Origin: Candidatus Paralachnospira avium
GTDB lineage: Bacteria > Bacillota > Clostridia > Lachnospirales > Lachnospiraceae
NCBI GenBank assembly: GCA_904420245.1
Contig: CAJFUL010000021.1
Span: 1 to 32,175, forward strand
DNA length: 32,175 nt
Direction of reading: 5' to 3'
Below, one piece after another: positions 15,453-23,484 of this stretch (positions are counted from its first letter, which is position 1; the number at the start of each line of letters is the position of its first letter). A program made the position numbers and the translations under genes. Under the pieces are notes generated by a model. That model made no database searches and had not been told where the DNA came from. It was given only the letters and a program-made list of their open reading frames with translations.

Positions 15453-15536
15453 ATTATCATGATTCCATCTCTCAAGACACCAAAGCTATGTATAGTTTTT
15501 GTAAAGGTTTTGTAAGTCATGTAAAATCTGTGTATA
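15453..15536 (-). promoter_or_regulatory. PhoP/PhoB box array and promoter of pstCAB-phoU
   Basis: Five hexamers of the TGTA(A/T)(A/G) kind on the plus strand start at 15489, 15500, 15511, 15520 and 15531 (periods of 11, 11, 9 and 11). On the coding strand they read TATACA, CTTACA or TTTACA. A -10, GATAAT (15458-15453), lies downstream with a poor -35, so the array falls just upstream of the core promoter, as in PhoP-activated genes. Confidence 0.75.
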
Positions 15537-15545
15537 GAAGCAGCG

Positions 15546-15572
15546 AAAAAAGCTCCTGCTCAGAGCAGGAGC
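15546..15572 (-). terminator. Terminator between the dac gene and pstC
   Basis: A perfect 8-bp stem GCTCCTGC/GCAGGAGC with a 5-base loop, followed on the minus strand by six T. It protects the pst promoter from read-through. Confidence 0.8.
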
Positions 15573-15681
15573 CGCCGGACAAGGGCAGTTTTCCTTTCCG
15601 GACGTCCGTCCGGAGTCTTTTTTACAAAATAAACGGTTTTCAACAAAAAAAAACCGCTCCGGCGGCAGACTTCCTTTAGAG

Positions 15682-15713
15682 AAAAAAAAGACCGCCGGCC
15701 AGATCCGGCGGTC
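15682..15713 (-). terminator. Terminator of the carboxypeptidase gene
   Basis: A 9-bp perfect stem GACCGCCGG/CCGGCGGTC with a 6-base loop and eight T on the minus strand, 35 bases after the stop codon. Confidence 0.92.
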
Positions 15714-15748
15714 CTTCCCGAAAGGATCTCTGATCCTCTGAGCCGCCG

Positions 15749-16972
15749 TCAGGCAGCCCCCGGCAGCAGCTCCTCCCAGAACCATTTCAGATAATCTCCG
15801 TAACCGGCGGCGGGCGCGTCCTCTGCCGCCAGGATATCCACAGTGCCCAGGGTCTTATCCCCCAGCTGATAGGTGAGGCTTCCCACCACATCTCCTTCCC
15901 TGACCGGAGCCTCCAGAGCCTCCGGAAGAGACAGGGTCTTTTCTATGGCGGACAGATCCTCGCCGTCCAGGCTCAGATAGGAAAAATCCCCTCCATACCG
16001 CAGCAGGATCTTCTCCTTGACTCCCAGCCTGACGGCGATCTCCTCAAGGGGTTCCCTGGAATCGTCGCTGTCTTTGTAGAGCCTGCACCCGGCAAACCCG
16101 TAGTTCAGCAGACTGGCCGCTTCGCTGAAGCGCACCTTGTAATTGGGCGCCGCCATGATCACCGCGATCAGTTCCACCCCGTCCTTCCTGGCCGTGGCCG
16201 AAACACAGTACTTGGCCAGACTGGTGCTGCCGGTCTTCAGTCCGGTGACGGTGAAGGACTGGTTCATCTTCAGCAGCTTATTGGTATTGGAGAGGCAGAA
16301 CTCGCTGGTCCCCTGGCTGGTCTCATGGGTGATGTTTTCCATCCAGATGGTGCTGTAATCCTCGATCTGGGGATATTTCGTGATCAGCTCCCGGCTCATC
16401 ACCGCCACGTCCCTGGCCGAAGTCACATGCGTCTCCGAATCGGTCAGGCCGCAGCAGTCCTCAAAATGAGTCTTCTCCATCCCCAGTCCTGCCGCCCGCT
16501 CGTTCATCATACGGACAAATTCGCTCTCGCTGCCGGCGATATGCTCTGCCATGGCCACCGCGGCGTCGTTTCCCGAAGCAATGACGATGCACTTGATCAG
16601 AGTCTCCACCGTCTGCACCTCCCCCTCCTCCAAAAACACCTGGGACCCGCCCATGGACTTGGCATAGGCGCTGGTGGTCACAGGCTCCTCCAGGGAGATC
16701 CTGCCCTCCGCGATGGCGTCAAAGATCAGGAGCAGCGTCATGATCTTGGTGATACTGGCCGGCCGCAGGGCCTCATCGGCATTTTTTTCATAGATCACAG
16801 TCCCGGTGGAAGCCTCCATGAGCATGGCCGACTGGGCCGTGATCCCCAGATCCGCCGTTCCCTGCGCCTCTTCCTCCCCCTGACTCTCCGCCGCCGCGGA
16901 AGGAAGGACCGAAAGACAGGCCAGACAGACCGTCATGCAGAGGGAAACCGTCATCTTCTTTATCTTATTCAT
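15749..16972 (-). CDS. D-alanyl-D-alanine carboxypeptidase (penicillin-binding protein 5/DacF family)
   Basis: The product is 407 residues. It removes the terminal D-Ala from peptidoglycan stem peptides outside the membrane. A signal peptide (about 1-28, ending SAAAES) is followed by the transpeptidase domain with the SxxK motif SITK (after LRP), SGN in CIVIASGNDAA, and KTG in GLKTGSTS. A C-terminal PBP5-type beta domain follows (from about 305). The ATG has GGAG 8 bases upstream. Whether it is the vegetative enzyme or a sporulation DacF/DacB is not decided by sequence. A clear C-terminal amphipathic anchor is not obvious (YLKWFWEELLPG is the best candidate). Confidence 0.93.
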   Translation of the reverse strand: MNKIKKMTVSLCMTVCLACLSVLPSAAAESQGEEEAQGTADLGITAQSAMLMEASTGTVIYEKNADEALRPASITKIMTLLLIFDAIAEGRISLEEPVTTSAYAKSMGGSQVFLEEGEVQTVETLIKCIVIASGNDAAVAMAEHIAGSESEFVRMMNERAAGLGMEKTHFEDCCGLTDSETHVTSARDVAVMSRELITKYPQIEDYSTIWMENITHETSQGTSEFCLSNTNKLLKMNQSFTVTGLKTGSTSLAKYCVSATARKDGVELIAVIMAAPNYKVRFSEAASLLNYGFAGCRLYKDSDDSREPLEEIAVRLGVKEKILLRYGGDFSYLSLDGEDLSAIEKTLSLPEALEAPVREGDVVGSLTYQLGDKTLGTVDILAAEDAPAAGYGDYLKWFWEELLPGAA

Positions 16973-17030
16973 CTAACCGGCTCCAGGCTCGTCGTTACTT
17001 CTATTCTATTGCGGAAGCCTCCGTTCTATG

Positions 17031-18053
17031 CTAGGCGCCTCCGTATCCGGCCGGATTCTGTCTCTGCCAGCGGAAAGTATCCCGGCACATATCCGCAAGG
17101 CCTCTCTTCGCCTTCCAGCCCAGGACCTTCTCCGCCTTGGAGACGTCCGCGTAGCACTGAGCCACATCCCCCGGACGCCGTTTCGTGATCTCATAGGGGA
17201 TCCGGACGCCGTTTACCTGCTCGAAGGTTTTCACCAATTCCAGCACGCTGTATCCGGTCCCTGTCCCCAGATTGAAAACCTCGGCGCCTCTGTGGCTGCC
17301 CGCATAGGCAAGGGCAGCGGCATGGCCCTCCGCCAGATCACATACATGGATATAATCTCTCACGCCAGTGCCGTCCGGCGTGGGATAATCGTTTCCGAAT
17401 ACCCGGAGAAACGGAAGCTTTCCCACCGCCACCTGGGAGATGTAGGGCATCAGATTGTTGGGGATCCCGTCCGGATCCTCTCCGATCCTGCCGCTCTCAT
17501 GGGCTCCGATGGGATTGAAATACCGCAGCAGCACCACCGAAAGCTCCGGATCCGCGCAGGCCGCGTCCCGCAGGATCTGCTCGATAAACGCCTTTGTCCA
17601 GCCATACGGGTTAGTACACCCGGTGCCCGCGGGCATATCCTCCGTCAGCGGCATCCGCTCCGGCGTCCCGTAGACAGTGGCCGATGAACTGAATACGATC
17701 TGCCTGCACCCATGGTCCCGCATGACCTCCAGCAGGGACAAAGTGGCATCCAGATTGTTCCTGTAATATTCCAGCGGCTTGGATACAGACTCTCCCACCG
17801 CCTTAAGTCCCGCGAAGTGGATCACCGCCCCGATCCGGTGACGGTCAAAGACCGCCTCCAGAGCTGTCTTATCGGCGCAGTCCGCCTCGTAAAAAGCAAA
17901 CTCCGTACCGGCCAGCTCTCCGGCCCGCCGCACCGCCTCTTCACAGCTGTTGGAAAGATTGTCCAGAATGACCGGGCAAAAGCCTCTTTCCGCCAGCGCC
18001 ACCGCCGTATGGGTCCCGATATAACCGGCCCCGCCTGTCAGTAAAACCTTCAT
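17031..18053 (-). CDS. galE: UDP-glucose 4-epimerase
   Basis: The product is 340 residues. It interconverts UDP-glucose and UDP-galactose with tightly bound NAD. The Rossmann motif GGAGYIG is at residues 7-13, followed by NLSNS, the catalytic SSSATVYG, and the YxxxK pair in NPYGWTKAF. Phe and Asn substrate contacts are in LRYFNPIGAHESG. The Trp in YGWTK is unusual where Arg or Gln is common, but Tyr and Lys are intact. The gene starts 11 bases after the LTA-synthase-like stop, so both are in one operon. This suggests a supply of galactosyl precursors for envelope glycans or glycolipids. Confidence 0.96.
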   Translation of the reverse strand: MKVLLTGGAGYIGTHTAVALAERGFCPVILDNLSNSCEEAVRRAGELAGTEFAFYEADCADKTALEAVFDRHRIGAVIHFAGLKAVGESVSKPLEYYRNNLDATLSLLEVMRDHGCRQIVFSSSATVYGTPERMPLTEDMPAGTGCTNPYGWTKAFIEQILRDAACADPELSVVLLRYFNPIGAHESGRIGEDPDGIPNNLMPYISQVAVGKLPFLRVFGNDYPTPDGTGVRDYIHVCDLAEGHAAALAYAGSHRGAEVFNLGTGTGYSVLELVKTFEQVNGVRIPYEITKRRPGDVAQCYADVSKAEKVLGWKAKRGLADMCRDTFRWQRQNPAGYGGA

Positions 18054-18064
18054 TTTCCGTCTCC

Positions 18065-20158
18065 TTATTCGATCTCCAATATGTATGGTTCCGATTCACT
18101 CAAAACAATGTTATCCTCGCTGACCTGGGCCACCGTGATCTGGTTTTCCCCCTCCTTCAGCTTGGCGTTGGAAGTGTAAAGCAGGTTGGAAGACACATAA
18201 TCCGTCTCCACCGCCTTCCCGTTGATATACAGAACACTGCTGGGCGTAAAATTCCATCCCGTGACATAGAGTTCCTTTTCCTGCTGCATGATCCGGTCAA
18301 TGGATATGGGCTGCACCCCCATATGGAGATTCGTCTCCTCATAAGGCGTCTCCCCTTCGTAAATATCCTGATCGCCATAGAGCAGGTCATACTCCAGGAT
18401 CTCCATCTTGTTCAGATATTTTTCCTGCTCTTCCTGGGTATGGTCTTCCTCCTTGAGCCACGCCTGATGATACCGGATCATGGTCCCCTTCTGGATCCCC
18501 ACCTGGCTCAAAACATACGCGCCCAGCTGGTAAGCTTCCAGGTCCTTTTCCTCCCGGTCCAGTCCCAGATTATCCCAGATCACATATTCGGTCTGGAACA
18601 GGTTCCCGTTTTCCAGATCTTCCTCCTCCAGTCCCAGAGAGGGAAGATGATCCCCGTACATCACCAGGATCATCGGCTCTTCCCGTTCCTCCAGATAGGC
18701 CACCAGATCTCCCACGAACTGATCCATTTCATACAGCTGCTGGATATAGTATTCCATGGCATTGGTGGCTCCTTCCGTCTCCAGGCCGGTCACCTGCACC
18801 TCCGTATGCTCCAACACCTTCTCCTCCGGATACGAGCCGTGTCCCTGTACAGAGATGGTATAGACCATATCGGCGCCGGAGGTGGAATTCAGCACCTTCC
18901 GGATCTGATCCTTCAGGATGCTGTCCTTGGCCCAGCCCATATAGGTGGTATCATAATCCGACATATATTCTATGGAAGTAAAGGTATCAAAGCCCAGCCT
19001 GGAAAATACCGTATATCTGTCATAAAAGGTCCCGGAGTTGTTGTGGATGGCCTGGGCATGGTAGCCGATCTCCTTCAGGTCAAAGCCTATGCTCTCGCAG
19101 ACCTCTTCCTGGAGGACCGTCTTATAAGGATATTCTCCCGGCCCGAAAAAGTCAAGATTCATGCCGGTGATCACTTCAAACTCCGTATTGGCCGTTCCCG
19201 CCCCCACGGAAGGCACCGACAGGTAACCGGAGGAATACGTCTCCATCAGCCTGCGGAAATTGGGGATGGGGTCTTCGGAACACTCTATATGAAGATATTT
19301 AAGAGGGTCGCTGAAGGACTCCAGCTGCAGGAAGATGATATTGGGCGTCTGCTCCGTCACCTCTACCCCCTGCTCATTTACGATCACCGGACTGTCCTCG
19401 GAGATCAGCGGCGACCAGCCGTGATCCTCCGGCACAATATCCTCTTCCTTGATCTCCTCCACGGTCTCGCTGCTGTAATCATCCGGCTTGCTGATGCCGG
19501 TGTTGATCAGGCTGTTGGCAAAGCAATAAGGAAATCCGTAATCTTCATAGGCCTGGGCCAGATTCCCGAACTGGGAAGCCAGCACCCCCATCTTCATACC
19601 GAGGCTGGAAAGGCCAAGAAGCGCCAGAAAGGAAAAGGCCGCGAAAGCCGCTCCCCGGAGTCTAGCCGGCTTCCCCGGCCGCTTGGGAAGCCTCCGGAAC
19701 AGATATACCATCCCCGCGGTCAGGAGCGCTGCCCCCGCTATGATGAGGACCACATGCCACCAGGCCAGGTATTTTCCCGCGATCACAACGGCATCCTTCG
19801 TCAGCCGCAGATCCGATCCGTTGAAGGGAGTCACCCGCAGCCCCAGAAGAACGCAGTTGACCACTCCCAGGATCAGCCACAGCACGCTGATAAGGGTCCC
19901 AAGGAACAGTTTTCTCCGGACCAGTAAAAGCAGGGAAAAGCACCAGAAAATGATGCAGGTATTGAAAAGGAACATATGGGGCCTCGTCACCATATAGACC
20001 AGCATCTCCCACAGGGAATGTCTGGACAAGATCTCGACCGCCATATTGAGGATAACAGAGACCAAAAAACAGGAAAGCACCGGATGGAGCTTTATGAACT
20101 CCGCCAGCTTCCCTGTAAATATCTTTCCTCTTTCCGATCTATCCGTCTGCCGGAACAT
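18065..20158 (-). CDS. LTA-synthase-family membrane sulfatase-fold protein
   Basis: The product is 697 residues. Four to five N-terminal membrane segments (about 25-190) are followed by an extracellular sulfatase-like domain: NIIFLQLESFSDP (metal Glu), GAGTANTEFEVITGMN (candidate catalytic Thr), SVQGHGSYP and MYGDHLPSLG. Such enzymes move glycerol phosphate or similar groups onto envelope glycolipids or glycans. The C-terminal about 90 residues (LYVTGWNFTPSSVLYINGKAV) form an extra Ig-like domain not found in plain LtaS. The ATG at 20158 has GGGAGG 9 bases upstream; an in-frame TTG three codons earlier is too close to that site. It heads an operon with galE, possibly also the carboxypeptidase gene. 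Confidence 0.88.
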   Translation of the reverse strand: MFRQTDRSERGKIFTGKLAEFIKLHPVLSCFLVSVILNMAVEILSRHSLWEMLVYMVTRPHMFLFNTCIIFWCFSLLLLVRRKLFLGTLISVLWLILGVVNCVLLGLRVTPFNGSDLRLTKDAVVIAGKYLAWWHVVLIIAGAALLTAGMVYLFRRLPKRPGKPARLRGAAFAAFSFLALLGLSSLGMKMGVLASQFGNLAQAYEDYGFPYCFANSLINTGISKPDDYSSETVEEIKEEDIVPEDHGWSPLISEDSPVIVNEQGVEVTEQTPNIIFLQLESFSDPLKYLHIECSEDPIPNFRRLMETYSSGYLSVPSVGAGTANTEFEVITGMNLDFFGPGEYPYKTVLQEEVCESIGFDLKEIGYHAQAIHNNSGTFYDRYTVFSRLGFDTFTSIEYMSDYDTTYMGWAKDSILKDQIRKVLNSTSGADMVYTISVQGHGSYPEEKVLEHTEVQVTGLETEGATNAMEYYIQQLYEMDQFVGDLVAYLEEREEPMILVMYGDHLPSLGLEEEDLENGNLFQTEYVIWDNLGLDREEKDLEAYQLGAYVLSQVGIQKGTMIRYHQAWLKEEDHTQEEQEKYLNKMEILEYDLLYGDQDIYEGETPYEETNLHMGVQPISIDRIMQQEKELYVTGWNFTPSSVLYINGKAVETDYVSSNLLYTSNAKLKEGENQITVAQVSEDNIVLSESEPYILEIE

Positions 20159-20280
20159 CTTTTGCAACCTCCCGCCGGGTTTTTATATACATGAATATAA
20201 CAGATTTCCCGTTTAATTCCTATAGTAGATTTTTACTAATTTTTTAATTTTTTCTTAGGAAAGACTGCCTCCGGCTTTTC

Positions 20281-20309
20281 TTGACATCCACATGGATTCC
20301 TTCTATAAT
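20281..20309 (+). promoter_or_regulatory. Consensus sigma-A promoter of the DAHP synthase gene
   Basis: TTGACA (20281-20286), a 17-base spacer and TATAAT (20304-20309) are a perfect consensus match, with AT-rich DNA just upstream. The leader is under 20 bases, leaving no room for an attenuator or T-box. Confidence 0.93.
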
Positions 20310-20333
20310 AATATGCTGAAAAGGAGACTAGCT

Positions 20334-21362
20334 ATGAGCTTTGAATTTATCAGCAAACTGCCGACGCCCGCAGACATCCGGCGCCAGTTTCCCCTGTCTG
20401 AGGAGCTGACCGCCAAGAAGCGCGCGAGGGATCAGGAAGTCCGCGACATCCTGTCCGGAAACAGCGACCGTTTTCTGGTCATCGTAGGTCCCTGCTCCGC
20501 CGACAACGAGGATTCTGTCTGCGACTATGTATCCCGACTGGTAAAGATCCAGGAGGATACCAGGGACAAGCTTTTGATCGTTCCCCGCGTCTATACCAAT
20601 AAACCCCGCACCACGGGAGAGGGCTATAAGGGGATCCTGCATCAGCCCAACCCGGAGAAGGCCCCCGACCTCTTTGAAGGTCTCCTGGCCATCCGCAAGC
20701 TCCATATGCGGGTCTTAAGAGAGACCGGCCTGTCGGCCGCCGACGAGATGCTCTATCCGGAAAATTACCGGTATCTGTCGGACCTGCTCTCCTATGTGGC
20801 CGTCGGAGCCCGTTCCGTGGAAAACCAGCAGCACAGGCTCACCGTCAGCGGCATGGATGTGGGAGCCGGCATGAAAAATCCCACCAGCGGCGATTTCTCT
20901 GTCATGCTCAATTCCGTCCTGGCAGCCCAGCACGGCCATACCTTCATCTTCCGCGGCTGGGAAGTCCACACAGACGGAAATCCCTACGCCCACACCATCC
21001 TGCGGGGCGCCGTCAACAAGCACGGACAGAGCCAGCCCAACTATCATTACGAGGATCTGAGACTGTTATGCGATATGTATGGAAAACGGGATTTGAAAAA
21101 TCCCGCCTGCATCGTAGACGCCAACCACTCCAATTCCAATAAGCTTTACAAGGAACAGATCCGGATCGTGAAGGAGGTCCTCCACAGCCGCACCCACTCC
21201 CTGGACATCCGGAACCTGGTCAAGGGCGTGATGATCGAAAGCTACATTGAGCCCGGCAGCCAGAAGGTGGGCGGCCATATATACGGCTGTTCCATCACCG
21301 ATCCCTGTCTTGGCTGGGAAGAATCCAAACAGCTCATTTACGATATTGCCGATCTGGTATAA
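20334..21362 (+). CDS. 3-deoxy-7-phosphoheptulonate (DAHP) synthase, type I
   Basis: The product is 342 residues. It condenses phosphoenolpyruvate and erythrose 4-phosphate, the first step of the shikimate pathway. It is of the AroF/AroG/AroH type: VIVGPCSADN, PRVYTNKPRTTGEGYKG, GARSVENQQHR, GMKNPTSGDF and CIVDANHSNSNK are all present. There is no fused ACT or chorismate mutase domain. The ATG at 20334 has AAAAGGAG 7 bases upstream. A longer frame from 20292 is rejected because it would begin inside the promoter. It is a single-gene unit ending in a bidirectional terminator. Confidence 0.96.
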   Translation: MSFEFISKLPTPADIRRQFPLSEELTAKKRARDQEVRDILSGNSDRFLVIVGPCSADNEDSVCDYVSRLVKIQEDTRDKLLIVPRVYTNKPRTTGEGYKGILHQPNPEKAPDLFEGLLAIRKLHMRVLRETGLSAADEMLYPENYRYLSDLLSYVAVGARSVENQQHRLTVSGMDVGAGMKNPTSGDFSVMLNSVLAAQHGHTFIFRGWEVHTDGNPYAHTILRGAVNKHGQSQPNYHYEDLRLLCDMYGKRDLKNPACIVDANHSNSNKLYKEQIRIVKEVLHSRTHSLDIRNLVKGVMIESYIEPGSQKVGGHIYGCSITDPCLGWEESKQLIYDIADLV

Positions 21363-21372
21363 AAAGGATCCT

Positions 21373-21442
21373 CCGCCTGCGGCGGGCCGCATAAGCGGCA
21401 GGATCCCTCATTTCATATCCGCCGCAGTGCGGTCCAACGGAG
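21373..21442. repeat. Dispersed intergenic repeat, copy A (modules 1 and 2)
   Basis: Module 1 (21373-21409) matches 30462-30498 at 32 of 37 positions, including GGGCCGCATAAGCGG. Module 2 (21419-21442, CCGCCGCAG...ACGGAG) matches 31997-32020 at 20 of 24. It is bracketed by GGATCCT and AGGATCC. Confidence 0.75.
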
Positions 21443-21450
21443 CAAAAAAA

Positions 21451-21484
21451 GCCGCCGGCTCACATTGAGCCCGGCGGCTTTTCG
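21451..21484. terminator. Bidirectional terminator between the DAHP synthase and oxidoreductase genes
   Basis: Stem GCCGCCGGCTC/GAGCCCGGCGGC with one bulged base. TTTT follows on the plus strand and seven T on the minus strand. It separates two convergent genes. Confidence 0.88.
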
Positions 21485-21489
21485 CATGT

Positions 21490-22053
21490 TTATTTCAAGG
21501 TTTCCCAAACCTCGCCAAGTTCCCGGATGGTCTCTTCCTGTCCGGCCACTTCGCCGGGCTCCCATGCGGAGATCCCATAGGAAAAAGTCAGCTTCCATCC
21601 CAGATGCCCGCAGATGCATGTCATCTGGTCTTCGATCAGCTTATACTCCGGATCGTCCGTGGCGGCGGCTCCCACCACGATGAGGCCTGCTTTTTTGGAG
21701 ATTCCCTTGGCCTTCAGTTCTTTAAACTGCGCATCTTTGCTGTACATCTTGTCCAGCGCGGTCTTCAGCTGGGCAGACATGCCCCACCAATAGACCGGAG
21801 TGCCAAAGATCAGGACGTCGGCATCGTACATTTTCTGGATCAGCTCCGCGCTCTCATCCGGCTGGATACAGACGCCGCCATTGCCCTTACAGGTATCGCA
21901 GGCCACGCAGGGAGACAGTTTATGCTGGGAAATGTCGTAAAGCTCCACTTCCTCCGGCGCAAGCCCCTTCTCGATCCCGTTCTTCACCGCCTCCAGAGCG
22001 GCCCTGGTGTTCCCCTTCATCCTGGGACTTCCATTGAGAATCAGTACTTTCAT
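21490..22053 (-). CDS. Flavodoxin-fold NAD(P)H-dependent oxidoreductase
   Basis: The product is 187 residues. It begins with the FMN-phosphate loop LILNGSPRMKGNT. The CVACDTCKGNGGVC cysteine cluster is typical of iron-sulfur flavoprotein/NADPH-dependent FMN reductase relatives. FGTPVYWWGMSAQLK forms the second flavin-binding segment. It is soluble and likely reduces quinones or other small acceptors; the substrate cannot be told. AAAGGAGG stands 7 bases before the ATG. The gap to the upstream spoIIM gene is 13 bases, so they may be co-transcribed. Confidence 0.9.
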   Translation of the reverse strand: MKVLILNGSPRMKGNTRAALEAVKNGIEKGLAPEEVELYDISQHKLSPCVACDTCKGNGGVCIQPDESAELIQKMYDADVLIFGTPVYWWGMSAQLKTALDKMYSKDAQFKELKAKGISKKAGLIVVGAAATDDPEYKLIEDQMTCICGHLGWKLTFSYGISAWEPGEVAGQEETIRELGEVWETLK

Positions 22054-22066
22054 TTCTTTTCCTCCT

Positions 22067-22645
22067 TTAAAAATATGCTTTCAGCAGGAGCGGGTTGATA
22101 TAGCACTCGCAAATGATCCCCGGGATCAGACAGAAGATCATGATGAGCAGGATCAAAATGTCCTTCGTCATCCGGATCCGCCGGTACTGCCCCCAGTCCC
22201 GCTGTTTTCTCATAAAAGAATAGATCTGGAACCCCCTCATATACAGCAGCAGGAGCGCAGGCACATAAAAGACCGCCTGGGGCAGGATGCTGCATAAAAA
22301 ATACAGGATCCCCCGGGTCCCAAAGACCAGAGTTCCTAAAGAGATCCTCACTCCGCAGGTAAACCCCAGCCAGCCCAGAGAAAGCCAGAGGCCCGCCGCG
22401 CCAAAGGCGGTCATGGACAGGATCCACAGAGCTCCCGCTTCCATCAGGCGGAGACGCAGGAGATAAAAGAAGTAGCTTTCCCTGGCGAACCCTTCCCGGT
22501 TCAGAGCCTCTCCGATCTGGGTAAAATAAAGCTCCCAGTTCTCCTGGCTCCGCTTCCCGGTCCAGATGGCTGCCGCAGTCCCCGCCATGAGGAACAGAGC
22601 GAATATCACACAGCCTGCCTGCCAAAGCTTGATCTTCTTCTCCAT
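22067..22645 (-). CDS. spoIIM: Stage II sporulation protein M family membrane protein
   Basis: The product is 192 residues with about five membrane segments, including FGAAGLWLSLGWLGFTCGVRISLG and a final DILILLIMIFCLIPGIICE. The pattern ARESYFFYLLRLRLMEAG before the second segment is characteristic of SpoIIM. In Bacillus, SpoIIM joins SpoIID and SpoIIP in the engulfment complex that thins septal peptidoglycan. The ATG at 22645 is preferred over 22657 because GGAGG stands 5 bases before it. A good sigma-E promoter match lies upstream, as for the Bacillus gene. The recA-rny-nudix-spoIIM gene order is common in Clostridia. Confidence 0.88.
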   Translation of the reverse strand: MEKKIKLWQAGCVIFALFLMAGTAAAIWTGKRSQENWELYFTQIGEALNREGFARESYFFYLLRLRLMEAGALWILSMTAFGAAGLWLSLGWLGFTCGVRISLGTLVFGTRGILYFLCSILPQAVFYVPALLLLYMRGFQIYSFMRKQRDWGQYRRIRMTKDILILLIMIFCLIPGIICECYINPLLLKAYF

Positions 22646-22732
22646 GACATCCTCCATCCGCTTTCATACCTGCAGAGCCGCGCGCTCCGTATCTCTGCCT
22701 GCCGGATCCCGCATCACCCAGGATCCTTTTTT

Positions 22733-22761
22733 ACTATATGATGGGAATGTCCACAATATGC
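22733..22761 (-). promoter_or_regulatory. Candidate sigma-E promoter of spoIIM
   Basis: On the minus strand, GCATATT (22761-22755) is a full match to the sigma-E -35. It is followed by a 14-base spacer and CATATAGT (22740-22733), six of eight positions of CATACAAT. The -35 touches the stop codon of the upstream Nudix gene. Bacillus spoIIM is also a sigma-E gene. Confidence 0.6.
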
Positions 22762-23300
22762 TAGTCCAAACCGCGGCTGACCTTATAGGCCAGAAGGGCC
22801 GCCGCCGTCTTGCCGTCTGTGATCCGGCCGTCAAAGATCATCTGGATCAGCTCGTCCAGCTCATGCTCTTCCACATTCAAAAACTCATCTTCATCCAGAT
22901 GCTGTCCCACCGGCGTCAGATCTTCCGCCACATAGATCCCGATCAGTTCATTGCAGAACGCCACCGTGGTATTGACATTCATCAGCCAGGTGAGCTTTCC
23001 GGCCCTGTATCCGGTCTCTTCCTCCAGTTCCCTGGCGGCGCACTCTTCCTTGGGCTCCCCCGGTTCATTGAGAGCGCCTGCCGGGATCTCCAGGGTATAC
23101 CGCTCCAGAGCATTTCTGTACTGGCGCACCATCAAAAGCTTTCCCTCCGCAGTCACCGCCACCGCGGCCGCGGCTCCCTTGTGCTCCACAAAATCCCAGA
23201 CTGCCGTGCGGCCGTCCGGAAGCGCCATATGATCCCTGTAAATGTTCAGGATCTTCCCCTTATAGGCCAGCTCCCTCTTTATCCGCTTGATCTCCTCCAT
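22761..23300 (-). CDS. nudF: Nudix hydrolase, ADP-ribose pyrophosphatase type
   Basis: The product is 179 residues. It likely splits ADP-ribose into AMP and ribose 5-phosphate. The Nudix box runs from the GALNEPGEPKEECAARELEEETG region, with the metal-binding ELEEE. The N-terminal beta part (YKGKILNIYRDHMALPDGRTA) matches the dimeric ADP-ribose pyrophosphatases. The ATG at 23300 has AAGGAGG 5 bases upstream; the open frame to 23372 adds a stretch without a ribosome site and is rejected. The gene symbol rests on family resemblance. Confidence 0.92.
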   Translation of the reverse strand: MEEIKRIKRELAYKGKILNIYRDHMALPDGRTAVWDFVEHKGAAAAVAVTAEGKLLMVRQYRNALERYTLEIPAGALNEPGEPKEECAARELEEETGYRAGKLTWLMNVNTTVAFCNELIGIYVAEDLTPVGQHLDEDEFLNVEEHELDELIQMIFDGRITDGKTAAALLAYKVSRGLD

Positions 23301-23433
23301 ATCTTCCTCCTTATGCCCTGTACATGATGCCATTATAGCACAATACCGTTTAAAAAAGAATCCCGCAGGCATGCCTGAGCCCTGCCCTTTTGCAGTTCCC
23401 GGAAACGTATTTTGCCGGCGCCGCCGGGAAAAG

Positions 23434-23472
23434 AAAAAGCAGAGGGAACCAAAAAGATTCCTTCTGCTTTTT
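23434..23472. terminator. Terminator of rny (probably bidirectional)
   Basis: Stem AAAAGCAGAGGGAA/TTCCTTCTGCTTTT with one G-T pair, loop of about 9 bases. T runs are present on both strands, 13 bases after the rny stop. Confidence 0.85.
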
Positions 23473-23484
23473 ATCTCTTAAGTC

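Noticed and set aside
15486-15785. 99-codon minus-strand frame upstream of pstC
   Set aside because: It runs through two terminators and the PhoP box array.
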